Of a DNA stretch of 64,000 nucleotides, positions 9,035 to 20,600 are shown piece after piece. Every line of letters starts with the position of its first letter. The stretch's first letter is position 1. Source of the stretch: Marinobacter sp. (GTDB lineage Bacteria; Pseudomonadota; Gammaproteobacteria; Pseudomonadales; Oleiphilaceae); contig JAIUMV010000015.1 in the NCBI GenBank assembly GCA_022565395.1, positions 1 to 64,000 of the forward strand. The letters run 5' to 3'. The notes below the pieces were generated by a model. It was not told where the DNA came from. It searched no databases and saw only the letters and a list, made by a program, of their open reading frames with translations. The position numbers and the translations under genes were made by a program.

Positions 9035-9129
9035 GTGGCATCTGCACGTCTCATACCCGCGTATCCCTTGTGTCATTTCTGCCGAGATATGGCAGACTTA
9101 GCCGCTGCCGAATTGACCAGGAACCTGTG

Positions 9130-11625
9130 ATGCGCCTGTTTGCCCAGTTTTATCAACGCACTGTACTTGCCCATCCGCTGCTGACTTTGCTCGCCTTCGC
9201 CGTGGTCATGCTGCTGGCAGCCACTCAGTTCAGCCAGTTCCGGCTGGATGCGTCAGCGGAGTCCCTGGTGCTGGAGAATGACCAGTCTCTTGAGGACTAC
9301 CGGCAGATGAACCAGCGCTTTACCGCGTCAGACGGCTTTCTGGTGGTCACTTATGCCCCCTTTACTGACCTGTTCAGCGACGATGCTATAGCCACCTTAC
9401 GCAGCCTGCGGGATGACCTTGCTGCGGTGCGGGGTGTCAGTTCCACCAACAGCATTCTCAATGTGCCCCTGCTGCACAGTCCACGCATGTCTCTCAGCAC
9501 GGTGGAAGAGGAATTGCTGACCCTCGACCAGCATGACGTGCCACTGGCGGATGTGCGCCGCGCTTTACTTGATAACCCGTTATACCCGGACCTGCTTATC
9601 AGCCGGGACGCCACCACCACCGCCATACAGGTCAACCTGCCAACACCGGATAACTACTTTACCCTGCTCTACCAACGGGATGGCCTGCGCAACAAGGCCC
9701 GCGAGCAAGGTCTCAGTGCCGATGAGCAACAGACCCTGGCCCGGGTCAGTGCCGAGTTCCAGGCGCTGCTGGAAGCCATGGACGCAGAACAGGCCCGGAT
9801 TATCCGCGAGGTGCGCGGCATTCTGGCCCAGTACCGGGACCGCGCGGAGATTCATCTCGGCGGCGTACCCATGATCGCCTCTGACATGATCGATTTTGTG
9901 CGCAACGACATCTCCACCTTCGGCGTTGGCGTGCTGATCTTTATTGTACTTACCCTGGCCTTTATCTTCCGTGAATGGCGCTGGGTGGTGGCACCCCTGC
10001 TGGTGTGTCTGTTCACCGTCTGGCTGATGGTGGGTTACCTGGGCTGGATGCAGTGGCCGGTGACGGTGATTTCGTCCAACTTTGTCTCCCTGCTGCTGAT
10101 CATGACCATGTCCATCACCATCCACCTGATCGTGCGTTACCGGGAGTTCCAGCACGATGAGCCGGATGCACCACCGCTGGACACCAACTGGCGCACGGTG
10201 AAGTCCATGATCAAGCCCTGTTTCTACATGGCCATCACCACTATTGTCGCCTTCGGCTCACTGACCTTCAGCGGCATCCGCCCGGTGATCGACTTCGGCT
10301 GGATGATGACGATCGGTATCGCCCTGGCCTTCCTGATGGCCTTTGTGGTGTTTCCTGCCCTGCTCGCGCTGCTGCCGCCCCCACGCCATGAGCGCTCGGC
10401 AGATGAAGGTCATGCCATTACCCGGCATTTTGCAGTGCTGACGGAGCGCTACGGCAATGGCGTGTTGGTGGTCAGTCTGGTACTGGCGGTGATCTGGGGC
10501 GTAGGCCTGTCACGGCTGACGGTGGAAAACAGCTTTATCGACTACTTCAAGTCCAATACTGAAATCCACCAGGGCATGATTGTCATCGACAACAAGCTCG
10601 GCGGCACCACGCCGCTGGATATTGTGATTACCGATAACCGCACAGCCCAGGATGCAGACCCCTTTCTCGATGAATGTGACCCCTTCCTGGATGACGAATG
10701 CGAAGAGGAAGACAACCGCAACACCTGGTTTACCTGGCAGAAGGTCAATCAGCTGGAGCAGGTTCACAACTACCTGAATGAACTGCCAGAGTCCGGCAAG
10801 GTGATGTCCGTGACCACGACCCTGCGGCTGTTGGCCCAGGTCAACGGTGGTACACCGCTGAATGCCTTCCAGTTGCCCTTCATCCCCGCCATGGTGCCGG
10901 ATGAGCTGGCGGACCTGCTGATCACCCCCTACATCAATGACGACACCGGCCAGGCCCGCTTCAATGTGCGCCTGCTGGAGTCATCACCCGACCTGAAGCG
11001 GCAGGAGCTGCTGGAGCGCATCCAGACCGCCTTGGTGGAGGACCTCGGTTTCAGCGAAGATCAGATCCTGCTAACCGGCATGACAGTGATGTACAACAAC
11101 ATGCTGCAAAGCCTGTTCGACTCCCAGATCAAAACCCTCGGCGTGGTTTTTGTCGCCATCATGGTGATGTTCCTGATTCTGTTCCGGTCACTGCTGCTGG
11201 CGGTTATCGGCATACTGCCCAACCTGCTGGCAGCAGCCAGTGTGCTGGGACTGCTGGGCTTGTTGGGTATTCCGCTGGACATGATGTCTATCACTATTGC
11301 CGCCATCACCGTCGGTATTGCAGTGGATGACACCATCCATTACATGCACCGCTTCCGGGTGGAATTTGCCCGTGACGGTGATTATCTGGCCACCATGCAC
11401 CGCTGCCACAGCACCATTGGTCGCGCCATGTTCTATACCTCGCTGACCATCATCACCGGCTTTTCCATACTGGTGCTGTCGAACTTTATTCCCACCATCT
11501 ACTTCGGGCTGTTTACCGGCTTCGCCATGCTGATGGCCCTGCTGGGCGCACTGACCCTGCTGCCAAGACTGATCATCCTGCTGAAACCTTTTGGGCCAGA
11601 CAACGTCCCCCAGCCCACCACCTGA
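9130..11625 (+). CDS. RND-superfamily exporter (MMPL-like, about 12 TM)
   Basis: This 831-residue membrane protein has the duplicated RND plan. There is one N-terminal TM (about 17-37), a large periplasmic domain (about 40-255), five TM segments (about 260-445), a seventh TM near 460-480, a second periplasmic domain (about 485-665) and five more TMs. Conserved blocks include GVPMIASDMIDF, and in the second half SITIAAITVGIAVDDTIHYMHRF, which contains the membrane-embedded acidic residues. It belongs to the predicted exporter group that acts without a membrane-fusion partner; substrates in this group are usually lipids or hydrophobic molecules. An unusual acidic insert with a repeated DPFLDE/DPFLDD unit and two Cys lies near residues 510-530. 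I chose the ATG at 9130 (AGGAA upstream); an open frame reaches back to 8995 but runs over the preceding terminator. Confidence 0.85.
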   Translation: MRLFAQFYQRTVLAHPLLTLLAFAVVMLLAATQFSQFRLDASAESLVLENDQSLEDYRQMNQRFTASDGFLVVTYAPFTDLFSDDAIATLRSLRDDLAAVRGVSSTNSILNVPLLHSPRMSLSTVEEELLTLDQHDVPLADVRRALLDNPLYPDLLISRDATTTAIQVNLPTPDNYFTLLYQRDGLRNKAREQGLSADEQQTLARVSAEFQALLEAMDAEQARIIREVRGILAQYRDRAEIHLGGVPMIASDMIDFVRNDISTFGVGVLIFIVLTLAFIFREWRWVVAPLLVCLFTVWLMVGYLGWMQWPVTVISSNFVSLLLIMTMSITIHLIVRYREFQHDEPDAPPLDTNWRTVKSMIKPCFYMAITTIVAFGSLTFSGIRPVIDFGWMMTIGIALAFLMAFVVFPALLALLPPPRHERSADEGHAITRHFAVLTERYGNGVLVVSLVLAVIWGVGLSRLTVENSFIDYFKSNTEIHQGMIVIDNKLGGTTPLDIVITDNRTAQDADPFLDECDPFLDDECEEEDNRNTWFTWQKVNQLEQVHNYLNELPESGKVMSVTTTLRLLAQVNGGTPLNAFQLPFIPAMVPDELADLLITPYINDDTGQARFNVRLLESSPDLKRQELLERIQTALVEDLGFSEDQILLTGMTVMYNNMLQSLFDSQIKTLGVVFVAIMVMFLILFRSLLLAVIGILPNLLAAASVLGLLGLLGIPLDMMSITIAAITVGIAVDDTIHYMHRFRVEFARDGDYLATMHRCHSTIGRAMFYTSLTIITGFSILVLSNFIPTIYFGLFTGFAMLMALLGALTLLPRLIILLKPFGPDNVPQPTT

Positions 11626-11627
11626 CA

Positions 11628-11665
11628 GCCAGCCCCCGCGCGGAAATTACTACGCGGGGGCTGGC
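11628..11665 (+). terminator. Strong GC hairpin after the RND exporter
   Basis: A 13-bp perfect stem (GCCAGCCCCCGCG / CGCGGGGGCTGGC) with a 12-nt loop begins 3 nt after the stop codon. No T run follows, so it may act only as a transcript 3' end or partial terminator. Confidence 0.5.
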
Positions 11666-11699
11666 CGAATAATTCGATGGCTGAATGTGAATCCATCGG

Positions 11700-11728
11700 T
11701 TCAGATTGTTACGGTTTGTTACTATACT
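11700..11728 (+). promoter_or_regulatory. Candidate sigma-70 promoter for tpsB-sapC
   Basis: TTCAGA, exactly 17 nt, TATACT (five of six in the -10 box) lies 65 nt before the tpsB ATG at 11794 and just after the upstream hairpin. Confidence 0.5.
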
Positions 11729-11793
11729 GGGCGTCACTGGGAGTGACGCAACGGCTCCCCGGTATCACACGGACAGATACGAGGCGCAGCCCG

Positions 11794-13476
11794 ATGGCAG
11801 TGAGCAAACCGTCCTCCCCCGCACCCTGGTGGCTAGTATTAGCCGCTGCGATTCCGTTCAACCTTTACGCAGACAATGACCCGGTTCCCGGTGTCGATTT
11901 CCCTGACCCTGCCGTGGAGCAACAGGAATTCCTGCGGCAGTTGGAACGCCAGCGGCAACTGGACGCCATCCAGCCCGAGGTGGTCATCGAGGGCCTGCGC
12001 CGAGAGGATGATTACCGTTTGCCAGACCAGGGGCCAAGCTTCCGCCTGCTGGGCATCCGCTTCTCCCGCTCCGAGATACTGACCCAGACCCAGTTGCGTG
12101 ATCTCAGTGGCGACTATGTCGGTAAGGAGGTGGATTTCCCCCGCCTCAATGAGCTGGTAGACCGCATCAATAAGCTCTACGACCTGGCGGGCTTCGTCAC
12201 CGCCCGAGCGGTGATTCCGCCTCAGGAAATTAATGAGGGCATCGTCTACATCCTGTTACTGGAGGGGCGGCTTGGCCAGCTGCAGCTGGCACCCATGGGC
12301 TACACGGAAGAACGCTTTGTGCTGTCGCGCCTGAATCTGCCCGCACCGGGTGAGGTGCTGGACGTGATGGCGGTGCAGGAAGACCTGACGCGTTTCAACA
12401 GCATCTATGAGCTGGACATTCTGGCCAGCCTGCAGCCCGGCGAGCAGTTCGGTGAAACTGACCTGCTGCTGTTGCCCCAGGAGCGCCCCCGTTGGGCGCT
12501 GAATGCCTTTGCCGATAATGCTGGCTCACGCACCACTGGCCGCGAACGTGTCGGCCTTACCGGCACCTTGCGGGGCCCGCTGGCCAGGGATGACCGGCTG
12601 TTCGCCTACCTTGCGGGAGCCAGCAGCTCCCTGAGCGGTTCCCTCAGCTACAGCGTGCCAGTAAATCAGCACGGTGGCCGACTGGAGGCCACCGCCTCCG
12701 CCAACGATATTGAGGTTACCAAAGGGCCCTTCCAGGCGCTGGAGATTGAAGGCCGTTCCTACACCGCCGATCTAGCCTACCGCCACCCGCTGTTGCGCCA
12801 GGATGACTGGGCGGTGGATGGCGTGCTGCGGACCGCCTATACCGACTCCCGTACCGATTACCTGGGTGGGCTGGAACTGAGTAAGTACCGGCTGATGAAA
12901 AACAGTGCCGGCCTCAACATCAGTCACCGCGGCCGTCTGCAACGTGTCAGCCTCGCTAAACGGGTAACCCATGTGGATGCCCATGAGCGGCTGGATGATG
13001 ACACCCAGGGCTACTTTGTCTGGACAGGCAACCTGGACTGGCTGCAATACCTGGGCAGCCTGCCACTCTATACCCAGTTGTCCGGCAACTGGCAGATCAC
13101 CAACCTGCGGGACCTGCCCTCCTCTGATCTTTATCAGGCCGGCGGCATGTACACCGTCAGGGGCTACGAGCAGAATGTGATGACCGGAGCCCGTGGCTAT
13201 AACGCCACCCTGCAGGTGAACTGGCAGGCTCACCGCAACCTGACGCCCTATGTTTATCTGGACCACGCCAGCGCGCAGTCCGTCAGCCCCCGTAACGAGA
13301 GCATTGACGGGGCTGGCGTTGGCATCAGCTGGCGCTGGACACGTTATGCCAGCGGCCAGCTGGATTATGGCCGCGCCCTGAACCGTATTGAAGCAGATCA
13401 GGATCGTGATCAGATCCACTTCCGTATCAATCTGGGCATCGACAGTGGCCCTGCTGTGCGGCCCCCCTTGGAGTAA
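11794..13476 (+). CDS. TpsB outer-membrane transporter (ShlB/FhaC family)
   Basis: The 560-residue protein is the pore half of a two-partner secretion system. It has a signal sequence (about residues 1-28), a Gln/Arg-rich linker (QQEFLRQLERQRQLDA), POTRA repeats (about 70-235, including FVTARAVIPPQEINEGIVYILLLEGRLG) and a C-terminal barrel with the family motif VRGYE. Short barrel strands run to the end (INLGIDSG). In this family the POTRA domains bind the TPS domain of the exoprotein in the periplasm and thread it through the barrel. The start at 11794 has GAGG 9 nt upstream; the longer frame from 11677 has no signal peptide at its N-terminus. sapC follows after 11 nt, and the giant exoprotein is encoded convergently beyond that. 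Confidence 0.92.
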   Translation: MAVSKPSSPAPWWLVLAAAIPFNLYADNDPVPGVDFPDPAVEQQEFLRQLERQRQLDAIQPEVVIEGLRREDDYRLPDQGPSFRLLGIRFSRSEILTQTQLRDLSGDYVGKEVDFPRLNELVDRINKLYDLAGFVTARAVIPPQEINEGIVYILLLEGRLGQLQLAPMGYTEERFVLSRLNLPAPGEVLDVMAVQEDLTRFNSIYELDILASLQPGEQFGETDLLLLPQERPRWALNAFADNAGSRTTGRERVGLTGTLRGPLARDDRLFAYLAGASSSLSGSLSYSVPVNQHGGRLEATASANDIEVTKGPFQALEIEGRSYTADLAYRHPLLRQDDWAVDGVLRTAYTDSRTDYLGGLELSKYRLMKNSAGLNISHRGRLQRVSLAKRVTHVDAHERLDDDTQGYFVWTGNLDWLQYLGSLPLYTQLSGNWQITNLRDLPSSDLYQAGGMYTVRGYEQNVMTGARGYNATLQVNWQAHRNLTPYVYLDHASAQSVSPRNESIDGAGVGISWRWTRYASGQLDYGRALNRIEADQDRDQIHFRINLGIDSGPAVRPPLE

Positions 13477-13487
13477 TCGGAGACCCT

Positions 13488-14243
13488 ATGTCACAACTGA
13501 TGTTCTACCAGCGCATCGTACCCCTGAACAAGGACCAGCATCGCAACCTGCGGTTGAAGCCCCTGACGGAGGGCGCCTACCAGTATGCCGCCGAAACCCC
13601 CTTTGTGCCCCTCGCAGGGACAGAGTTCATGACGGCAGCACGGCAACTACCCATCCTCTTTTCCGGCGACCCTGAGTCCTGCAACGCACTGGCGCTGATG
13701 GGCCTGAATGACGGCAGCAACCTATTTGTGGATGAGTCAGGTAACTGGCCGCGGGACACCTATATCCCCGCCTTTATTCGCCGCTATCCCTTCGTGATTG
13801 CAGGCAAGGACGGCGATGAGAACTTCACCGTGTGTATTGATGCCGACTGGCAGGGTTTCAACGAAGAAGAAGGTGAGCGGCTGTTTGAAGACAGTGGCGA
13901 GCAAACCCCCTATCTGGGACGGGTACTGGGCTTTGTACAGCAGTACCACGCTGAAATGCAGGCAACCCAAGCCTTCATTAAGCGGCTTACGGAACTGGAG
14001 CTACTCATCCGTCGCGATCTGCAACTGACCGGTCCGGATGGTAAGACGGCTGTATTGCGGGATTTCCGGGTCATTGACGAGAGCAAGTTTGTCACCCTGC
14101 CCGACGAACAGATTCTCGAATTCCATCGGGCAGGGTGGATGCCCTGGGTATACGCCCACCTGATGTCCCTGGCCAATCTCACCGCCCTGCATCAGCGGCT
14201 GACACCCGCGACCGCCAGCGCCAGCGCCAACACCCTGCAGTAA
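13488..14243 (+). CDS. SapC-family protein
   Basis: The 251-residue soluble protein has the features of the SapC family, named after a component of the Campylobacter fetus S-layer secretion locus. Typical elements are the N-terminal VPLNKDQH segment, PFVPLAGTEFMTAARQLPI, the YIPAFIRRYPFVIAG block and VCIDADWQGFNEEEGERLF. The C-terminal part reads DESKFVTLPDEQILEFHRAGWM. No signal peptide or TM segment is visible, so it should be cytoplasmic. GGAGACCCT precedes the ATG, and only 11 nt separate it from tpsB, so the two form an operon. Biochemical function is not established. Co-occurrence with secreted surface proteins suggests a role in their production or export, but that is inference. Confidence 0.88.
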   Translation: MSQLMFYQRIVPLNKDQHRNLRLKPLTEGAYQYAAETPFVPLAGTEFMTAARQLPILFSGDPESCNALALMGLNDGSNLFVDESGNWPRDTYIPAFIRRYPFVIAGKDGDENFTVCIDADWQGFNEEEGERLFEDSGEQTPYLGRVLGFVQQYHAEMQATQAFIKRLTELELLIRRDLQLTGPDGKTAVLRDFRVIDESKFVTLPDEQILEFHRAGWMPWVYAHLMSLANLTALHQRLTPATASASANTLQ

Positions 14244-14250
14244 CCGGAAT

Positions 14251-14274
14251 ACCGGGCGCCACATGGCGCCCGGT
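14251..14274. terminator. Shared hairpin between sapC and the adhesin gene
   Basis: A perfect 11-bp stem (ACCGGGCGCCA / TGGCGCCCGGT) with a 2-nt spacer sits between two convergent stop codons. It can work on either strand, although T tracts are poor. Confidence 0.5.
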
Positions 14275-14296
14275 AACGGGTTAATGCGCTGCCGTA

Positions 14297-14650
14297 TCAG
14301 ATACCCTGGTCCGGCAGCAGGGTGATCTCCACCCGCCGGTTCTGACTGCGGCCTTCCTCGGTATCATTGCTGGCCACCGCCTCGTCTGCACCAAAGCCCA
14401 CCAGCTCCATCTGCTCTGGTTTGACCCCGAACACAGCAAGATACTGCATGACCGACGCAGCACGGGCCGCAGACAGCCTGTCGTTGTAATCCGGGCTACC
14501 CAGGTTATCAGTGAAGCCTTTGATGCGAACCCGGCGATGTGGCTGGCGAGCCAGTACACGGGCCACTTCGTTCAGGAACTCCCAGTCACGGGTCTGAAGC
14601 TGGTGGGAATCCAGCTCAAAGCGCACGTTGTGGATCATCAGCATCTCTTC
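14297..14650 (-). other. OmpA-like peptidoglycan-binding domain of the adhesin
   Basis: This is the last ~118 codons of the giant gene. The order beta-strand VRFELDS, helix, RVRIKGFTDN, NDRLSAARA, VGFGADEAV, SQNRRVEITLLP is the OmpA C-terminal fold. It includes the Asp of TDN and the Arg of SAARA, the pair that contacts meso-diaminopimelate in characterised members. A short charged helix (LRQEIQRLEEML) precedes it. Confidence 0.9.
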
Positions 14651-17600
14651 CAGACGCTGGATCTCCTGCCGCAGTTCAAGTGCTGTGCGGTCCCGCAGTG
14701 GCTGACCGAAGGCCGCGGCCACCAGACCTGATGCCTCCAAATCGGTCAAATCTGTGGGCGTCATGAAGGTCCAGGCATCCTCATCAACCATGCCGGTCAG
14801 TTCCACCAGGGTTACCTCCGTGCGGCTCCAGCGATCGCCGTCGCTGAAATCCACCGCCCAGGCGGTGGTCTGCCGCTCACCGGCGCGCCCATCAACAATA
14901 AAGTCTTCCCTGTCACGGGCCGCTGAGTAGTTGGGCACCCGCACTTCCCAGCCATTGCGGTAGCGCAGCACAAAGGCGTTGGTGAAGGTCAGGCGACCAT
15001 CCTGGGTGATAAAGAAGCGCTGGCTGGGCTGGAACAGCTGCACATCCGCCAGCGGGTTACGGGCATCCCCCTGGTTGTTAATGTAGACCCGTGCCTGGGG
15101 CGTCTGATAATCCAGCCAGCCAGACACCCGGGCCTGCACGATATTGACCCAGTTTGCCGTGGTGTTGATCAGCACCTGCTGACCATGCAGCCAACCGATT
15201 TCCAGACCGTTGGGGGCGTCAATCTCCAGCTCTGCGCGGGTCAGCTGGCCACCGTCAATGGCTTGCAGGTCCATGGGCAGGATGCGGGGATTGGCAGTAT
15301 GGGTGATATGGGCGCGGATGGTATCGCCCCGCAGATCAAGCGCGTCCAGCACCCGCAGGCGCACAGGCGAGACTGTACCCAGTCCGGCGCGGGCATAGAG
15401 TTCCATGCGCCCTGCCGAGGCATCCAGTTCACCGGATTGCACATCGTCCAGCGCGGTGATGTAGATACTGCCGTTATCACTGATGGCGTTGAGTACCGGC
15501 GCTGACACCACCAGGTGCTGGTCTGCCTCACCGACATCCTCAGGCGCCAGCAGCCGCAGCTCGGCATCCTCGCCCCGGGCCTTCAGGTGATAGGCACCGT
15601 TATAGCCACCCGCCAGCACATCAATCGGGGCACCGCCTCGGATGGTATCGGCGGAGATGAGCACCAGCGCGTCCGCGCCGGCGGCACCGGCAGCCACCTG
15701 ATTGACGATAATGCCCTGCTCCCGCGCCTGCATATGAATGCGGCCCGCCACGTCAAGTTTGTCCGCAGTGACACGCTGCTGAGCCCGTATCAGCGCTTCA
15801 CCACCGACGTCAGCGTCGCTGACCGTCAGGTCACCGAGCAGGGCCTCGAGGTAGAGATCACCCCCGACCTGTAAATTGCTGGCATCAACATCATCCTGTG
15901 CCCGGGCATCTGCCAGGCCACCGGTGACCAGATCATCCACCCGCAGGCTACCGTTCAGATCCAGTATGCGGAATTCACCACCGGCGGAGCCGCCCACATG
16001 GCCCATGTCTCCATGGCGCAGGTTGACTCCCTGCAACAGAGTGCCGCCGCCAGTCACATCGCCACTGGCGACAAGGCGAATATCATCAGCCGCAAGATCC
16101 AGTTCATCATCGTCCCGGGCGATAATTGAGCCATCCTCAGCTGTCAGCACCAGGGTGCCACTGACGGTGTTGATGCGATCAATCAACAGGTCACCGCTCT
16201 GCTCCGTCAGGTACAGGCCATTGGCCGCCCGGGCCGTCACTCGCCCACCCTCAAGGTTCACCAGCAATGGCCGATCCGCGCTGCCGATAGTGCCACCCTC
16301 AGCTTCCAGCAACAGACCGTCAGCAGCACCCAGAATCACCGGCTGACCATGATCTGCAGCCAGCAGGTCACCGCGTACCTGAATGCGCACATCGCCGGGT
16401 GCATTCACCTGATCCAGCGTCAGTGTCTGGAGCGGAGAAACAATAAAGGCATTGCCGCCGGTTGCCAGATTAAGGGCGCCCTGCAAACCGTCATCACCAC
16501 CGGCATTCACCCCGATCACCAGGGTGCGGTTGATGATGATAGCGGTGATGTTACCTTCGAACTCACCGGTTACCGTGTTGAAGGTGCCTCCGACATAGCG
16601 GATATCGCCGGGCTGCGCGGCCAGCAAGGCGGCCAGCTGCGCGTCGGTAAGATCGGGGAAGCTGTCGGCGTCCAGATCCTGGGGCAGCAGTATTTCTACG
16701 GGGTCATCCATGCTGCCAACGCTGTCAGCGGTCAGCAGGGTGATGTTGTTGCCTACAATGTTGGGCTCCACCTGTTCGTACAGGGTGCTGTCAATGTCAA
16801 TCAGGGTGTTGGCACTGATGCTGTTGAGCAGCTCCTGTTCAGTCCAGACGGCGCCTTCAATAATATCCGCAAACAGCGCGCTGTCCTGATCAAGGCTGAA
16901 CGACCAGTCAGCATCCCGGCTGTCAAAGCCCGCCACCTGGCTGACATCGTCCACCTCAAGGGCCTCGGCCAACTGGGATTCCAGCATGCCGGCCTGGAAC
17001 TGGGCCCTCAGAGTCACGGTGGTCAGCAGGTCGGCACCGGTCAGCTGGTCCAGTTGCTGTGCAGCCTCTGCCTCGTTGAATCCGGCCACCAGCAGCTGTT
17101 GCTCGAAGACCTCGTCGGTAAAGCGCTGGGCAAGATTATCCAGCAGGTTTTGCTGCTCAATCGCATCCAGCTCCAGGAAGTTGCGTAGCTGCCAGTAGTC
17201 CTGATAACGGGTTTCAACGGAGCGTTCATAGCTGCTCACAGACTCCAGCGCGGCCTGCTCGGCATCATCACCGGTCAGGCGCATGTCGTCCCACAGCGCC
17301 CGCAGATTATCTATGGCATCAAAGTCCAGCGCGCCACGGCCGAGGGCGTTTATCAGCCCGCCCTGGCTGACTTTGAGCACCACATCACCATCCCGTGCGG
17401 CCACCAGATTCACGTGCAGGTCACCGGCCACTTCTTCAATGTAGACACCGGTTTCCGCTGCTGCGGTCAGGGTCGCATTCAGGGGTGCGGGGGTGGACAG
17501 ATCAATCACCGGCATCCGCAACCCAAAGGCAGACAGCCCGCCCAGCAACCAGCTGGGCTGCAGCCAGCTGAGGAAATCAATCTGACTTTCCACGGCATGG

Positions 17601-20600
17601 CCGGTTTCGATGCGCAATAGCTGGTCAGCGGCACCCACCTGCCCGTTCAGGGATTCCAGCAGAATGCTGCGCCCCTTGATGGCCATGTCGGCGTGCAGGT
17701 TGGTATCAACAATATCCAGCTCTGAAGTGATGTAGATATCACCGCGATCGCTGCGGATATGATCCAGCAGCAGCGGCGTGCCACGCCCCAGCAGGTAGAC
17801 ATCACCCCGCGTGGTGGTCATGTGCACTGCACCACTGCCCACTTGCAGCTGCACCGGGTCGTTATCGGTGCCAAACCCCCGGCCTGCGGTGACTTCGATG
17901 CGCTCGCCCACCAGACCGCCAAAGGCGCCCGGATTGAACAGCGCACCATCGGTGTTGACGCTCACCAGGCCATCCAGATTGCGCAGCTCACCGGCGAGGC
18001 TGACGCTGCCGTTGGAGGTGACCGACAGATTAGCGGTCGAACCGCCCAAAAACTCAATAGCTACCGGCTTGTCGGCTCGCTGCGCGATGGAGGTGGGAGA
18101 GCCTGAATTCAGATTGCTCAACTCGGAGGAGCTCAAATTGCCCAGCGTCACCAGCATCTCAGCATCCAGCACTTCGGCCGGGACATCCAGGTTGAAAAAT
18201 GGCAGGCTTCCGAAGAACAACAGCAAGTCGTTCACCAGCGGATTGGATGCTCGCCGTACCCAGATGCGGTCCTCTTTAGGCTGGTAAATGGTCTCGCGGG
18301 TCTCGCCCAGCGATGTCTCGGTGACATCCACTTCAACCACATCGACACTGCCATTATTGCCCTCAGGCAGGCTCACCACCAGGAAGGACTGGGTTTTGGT
18401 GAGCGTGTTGGTTTCCCAGCTATGTTCGAAGACGGTTAGCCGCGGCGCAGGAATGGTGTCTACCAGATCCAGCCCCTGCAACTCACTCAGGTCATCAAAG
18501 CTTGGCAGGTCAGTCGGCAACCGCGCGTGGCCCAGATCAAGAATCTCGATAATGCCGTTACCACCGGTGCCTGCATCCAACCCTTCGAGGATAATATCCG
18601 CGGAGGTCTGGTTATTGACGGTAATATCACCGTAACCGCTGACCGCCGCCAGGCGACCGCCCCCAGTACTGACCACATCGCCGAAGATGAAGATGTAGCC
18701 AGGGTTCACCTGTGCTGGCCGCACCACAATGGCTTGCTGGTCCCGGTCATAGTAGGCCAGCAGTTCCTGCAGATTGGCGGTACCGTTGGAGAACAAGCCA
18801 GAGAGGCTGACCTGGTTCTGACTGGCGGGGGCATTGGCCAGGGCGGCGTCCAGCTGCGCCTGAGTGATAGTCAGGCTGTAGTCCGCAACACCGCTCTGCA
18901 CCAGACCGTTGATGTTGACGAACTCGCCGCTGATATAGATGGCACCACCAGCCAGTATCTGCCCTTCGTGGTCCATGATGTCGTCAGGTTCACGGTCAGG
19001 CGCGCCGGCAATATGCGTGAAACCGGTGGTGAAGTTCTGCACAAAGCGGCCACCGGCAGTAATGCTCACGGATGCCGCATCAATGTTGCCGGAGGAGATA
19101 ATGGAGCCCTGGACATTGCTCAGGATAACCCGGCCATTGCGGTTGCTGATATTCCCCAGCAGGTGGATTTCCGGCGCAACTCCGCTCAGGTCCCCCAGGT
19201 AGGTGTTGACGATAAACACCTCGGGCTGATTCTGCCCAGGGTCGATACCCTGTATCGACAACCCGTCAATATTGGACTGGGAATTAAGCTCTCGCGGCAG
19301 GCTCATGCGGAAGAAGCTGCCTCCGAGGGTGGCATTGTGAGTAATGCGACCGACGGTGTTGCCCAGGGTGATGTCACCCACATAGAGGAAAGTGGAGCTT
19401 TCGTTCACCAGCCGCACGTTGGCGCCGCCCGATGACTTCAGTGCTTCCGCAGGCGCACCCGGAACGGCGTTCCAGTCCGGCTCATCACCCAGAGAGATGG
19501 TCCCGCTGCCCCGTAAACTGCTGGTAGTCAGCGTAATGTTGCCGCTCAGGGTCTCGATGTCATCCAGCTCAATGGCCTTGACCTTGGCCGCATCGCCCAG
19601 GTTGCCATCATCATCCCGCAGCTCGTTAATGTCAGCCAGCTGATCCCGCAGGGTCAGCGCCTGGGCGTAAGCCCGCCAGAACAGCGCACTGCCGGACTCC
19701 GCATACTGCTGCATCAGCCCTTCGTAGTAAGCCAGCTGCTCAGCCAGATCATCGGCAATATCCCTTTCGGTGATGGTGTAATTGATCCCCAGGCTGCTTT
19801 CAATGATGGGATTACCGTTGGCATCATACTCATCTTTGATCCACAGGAACTGGTAGGAACCGGCGCCCGCCACCAGGCGGCCATCCACCCGGATCTGGTC
19901 ATGGTCGGAGACCTGCTGATCTACCCGGCGAATTTCCAGCGATACCGCCTTTTTCACCTGCCCGAAGGTGAGGATCTTGACGGCGGTATTGGTGACCTTC
20001 TCCAACACCTCCCGGTACAGGTCCTTGCCGATACCCACCCCGTAGGCCTGATAGCGTTGCCAGGTGGTCAGCAGGTCCGCATCACGCCCTGCGATCACTT
20101 CACCTGTCCCGGTAATGGTGATGTGATTGTCACCGTTCATTCTGGCCCGGGCTGTTGGATCTGTCTGCACCGGGAAAACGGTCTTATTCCAGATATAGGT
20201 ATCCGCCAACGCAGCCATGCCGCCAATAGCGCGAGACAGATCCAGCCCTGCTGCCAGGTATACATCCCGGTTAGCGGACAACCGGCCGCGAACCATCACG
20301 GTATTGTTGGCGTCAAAGGTGGAGCGGGTATGGCCACGGGCCGCACCCGCCAACCCATAGGTTTTGACATTGGCACTGGTATTGACGTCACCAGCCGACC
20401 AGGCCGCTGCCAGCAAATCCTGTGCAGCGCCAACTACCGCGCCCGAGCCAATATCAATAAGGGCATTGGCCCGGCCGGTGGCAACGATATTGACCTCAGG
20501 CCGATCGATGGCACCGCCGGTATCCAGCTTGCCATGCTGGCGCAGGTCCATGACATTTACAGCTTCCATCTGAATATTGCCGCTGCCGGCAGCGGTATTC

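Noticed and set aside
8995..9129. N-terminal extension of the RND exporter
   Set aside because: It would begin before and run through the upstream intrinsic terminator; the ATG at 9130 has AGGAA and starts the first TM region properly.
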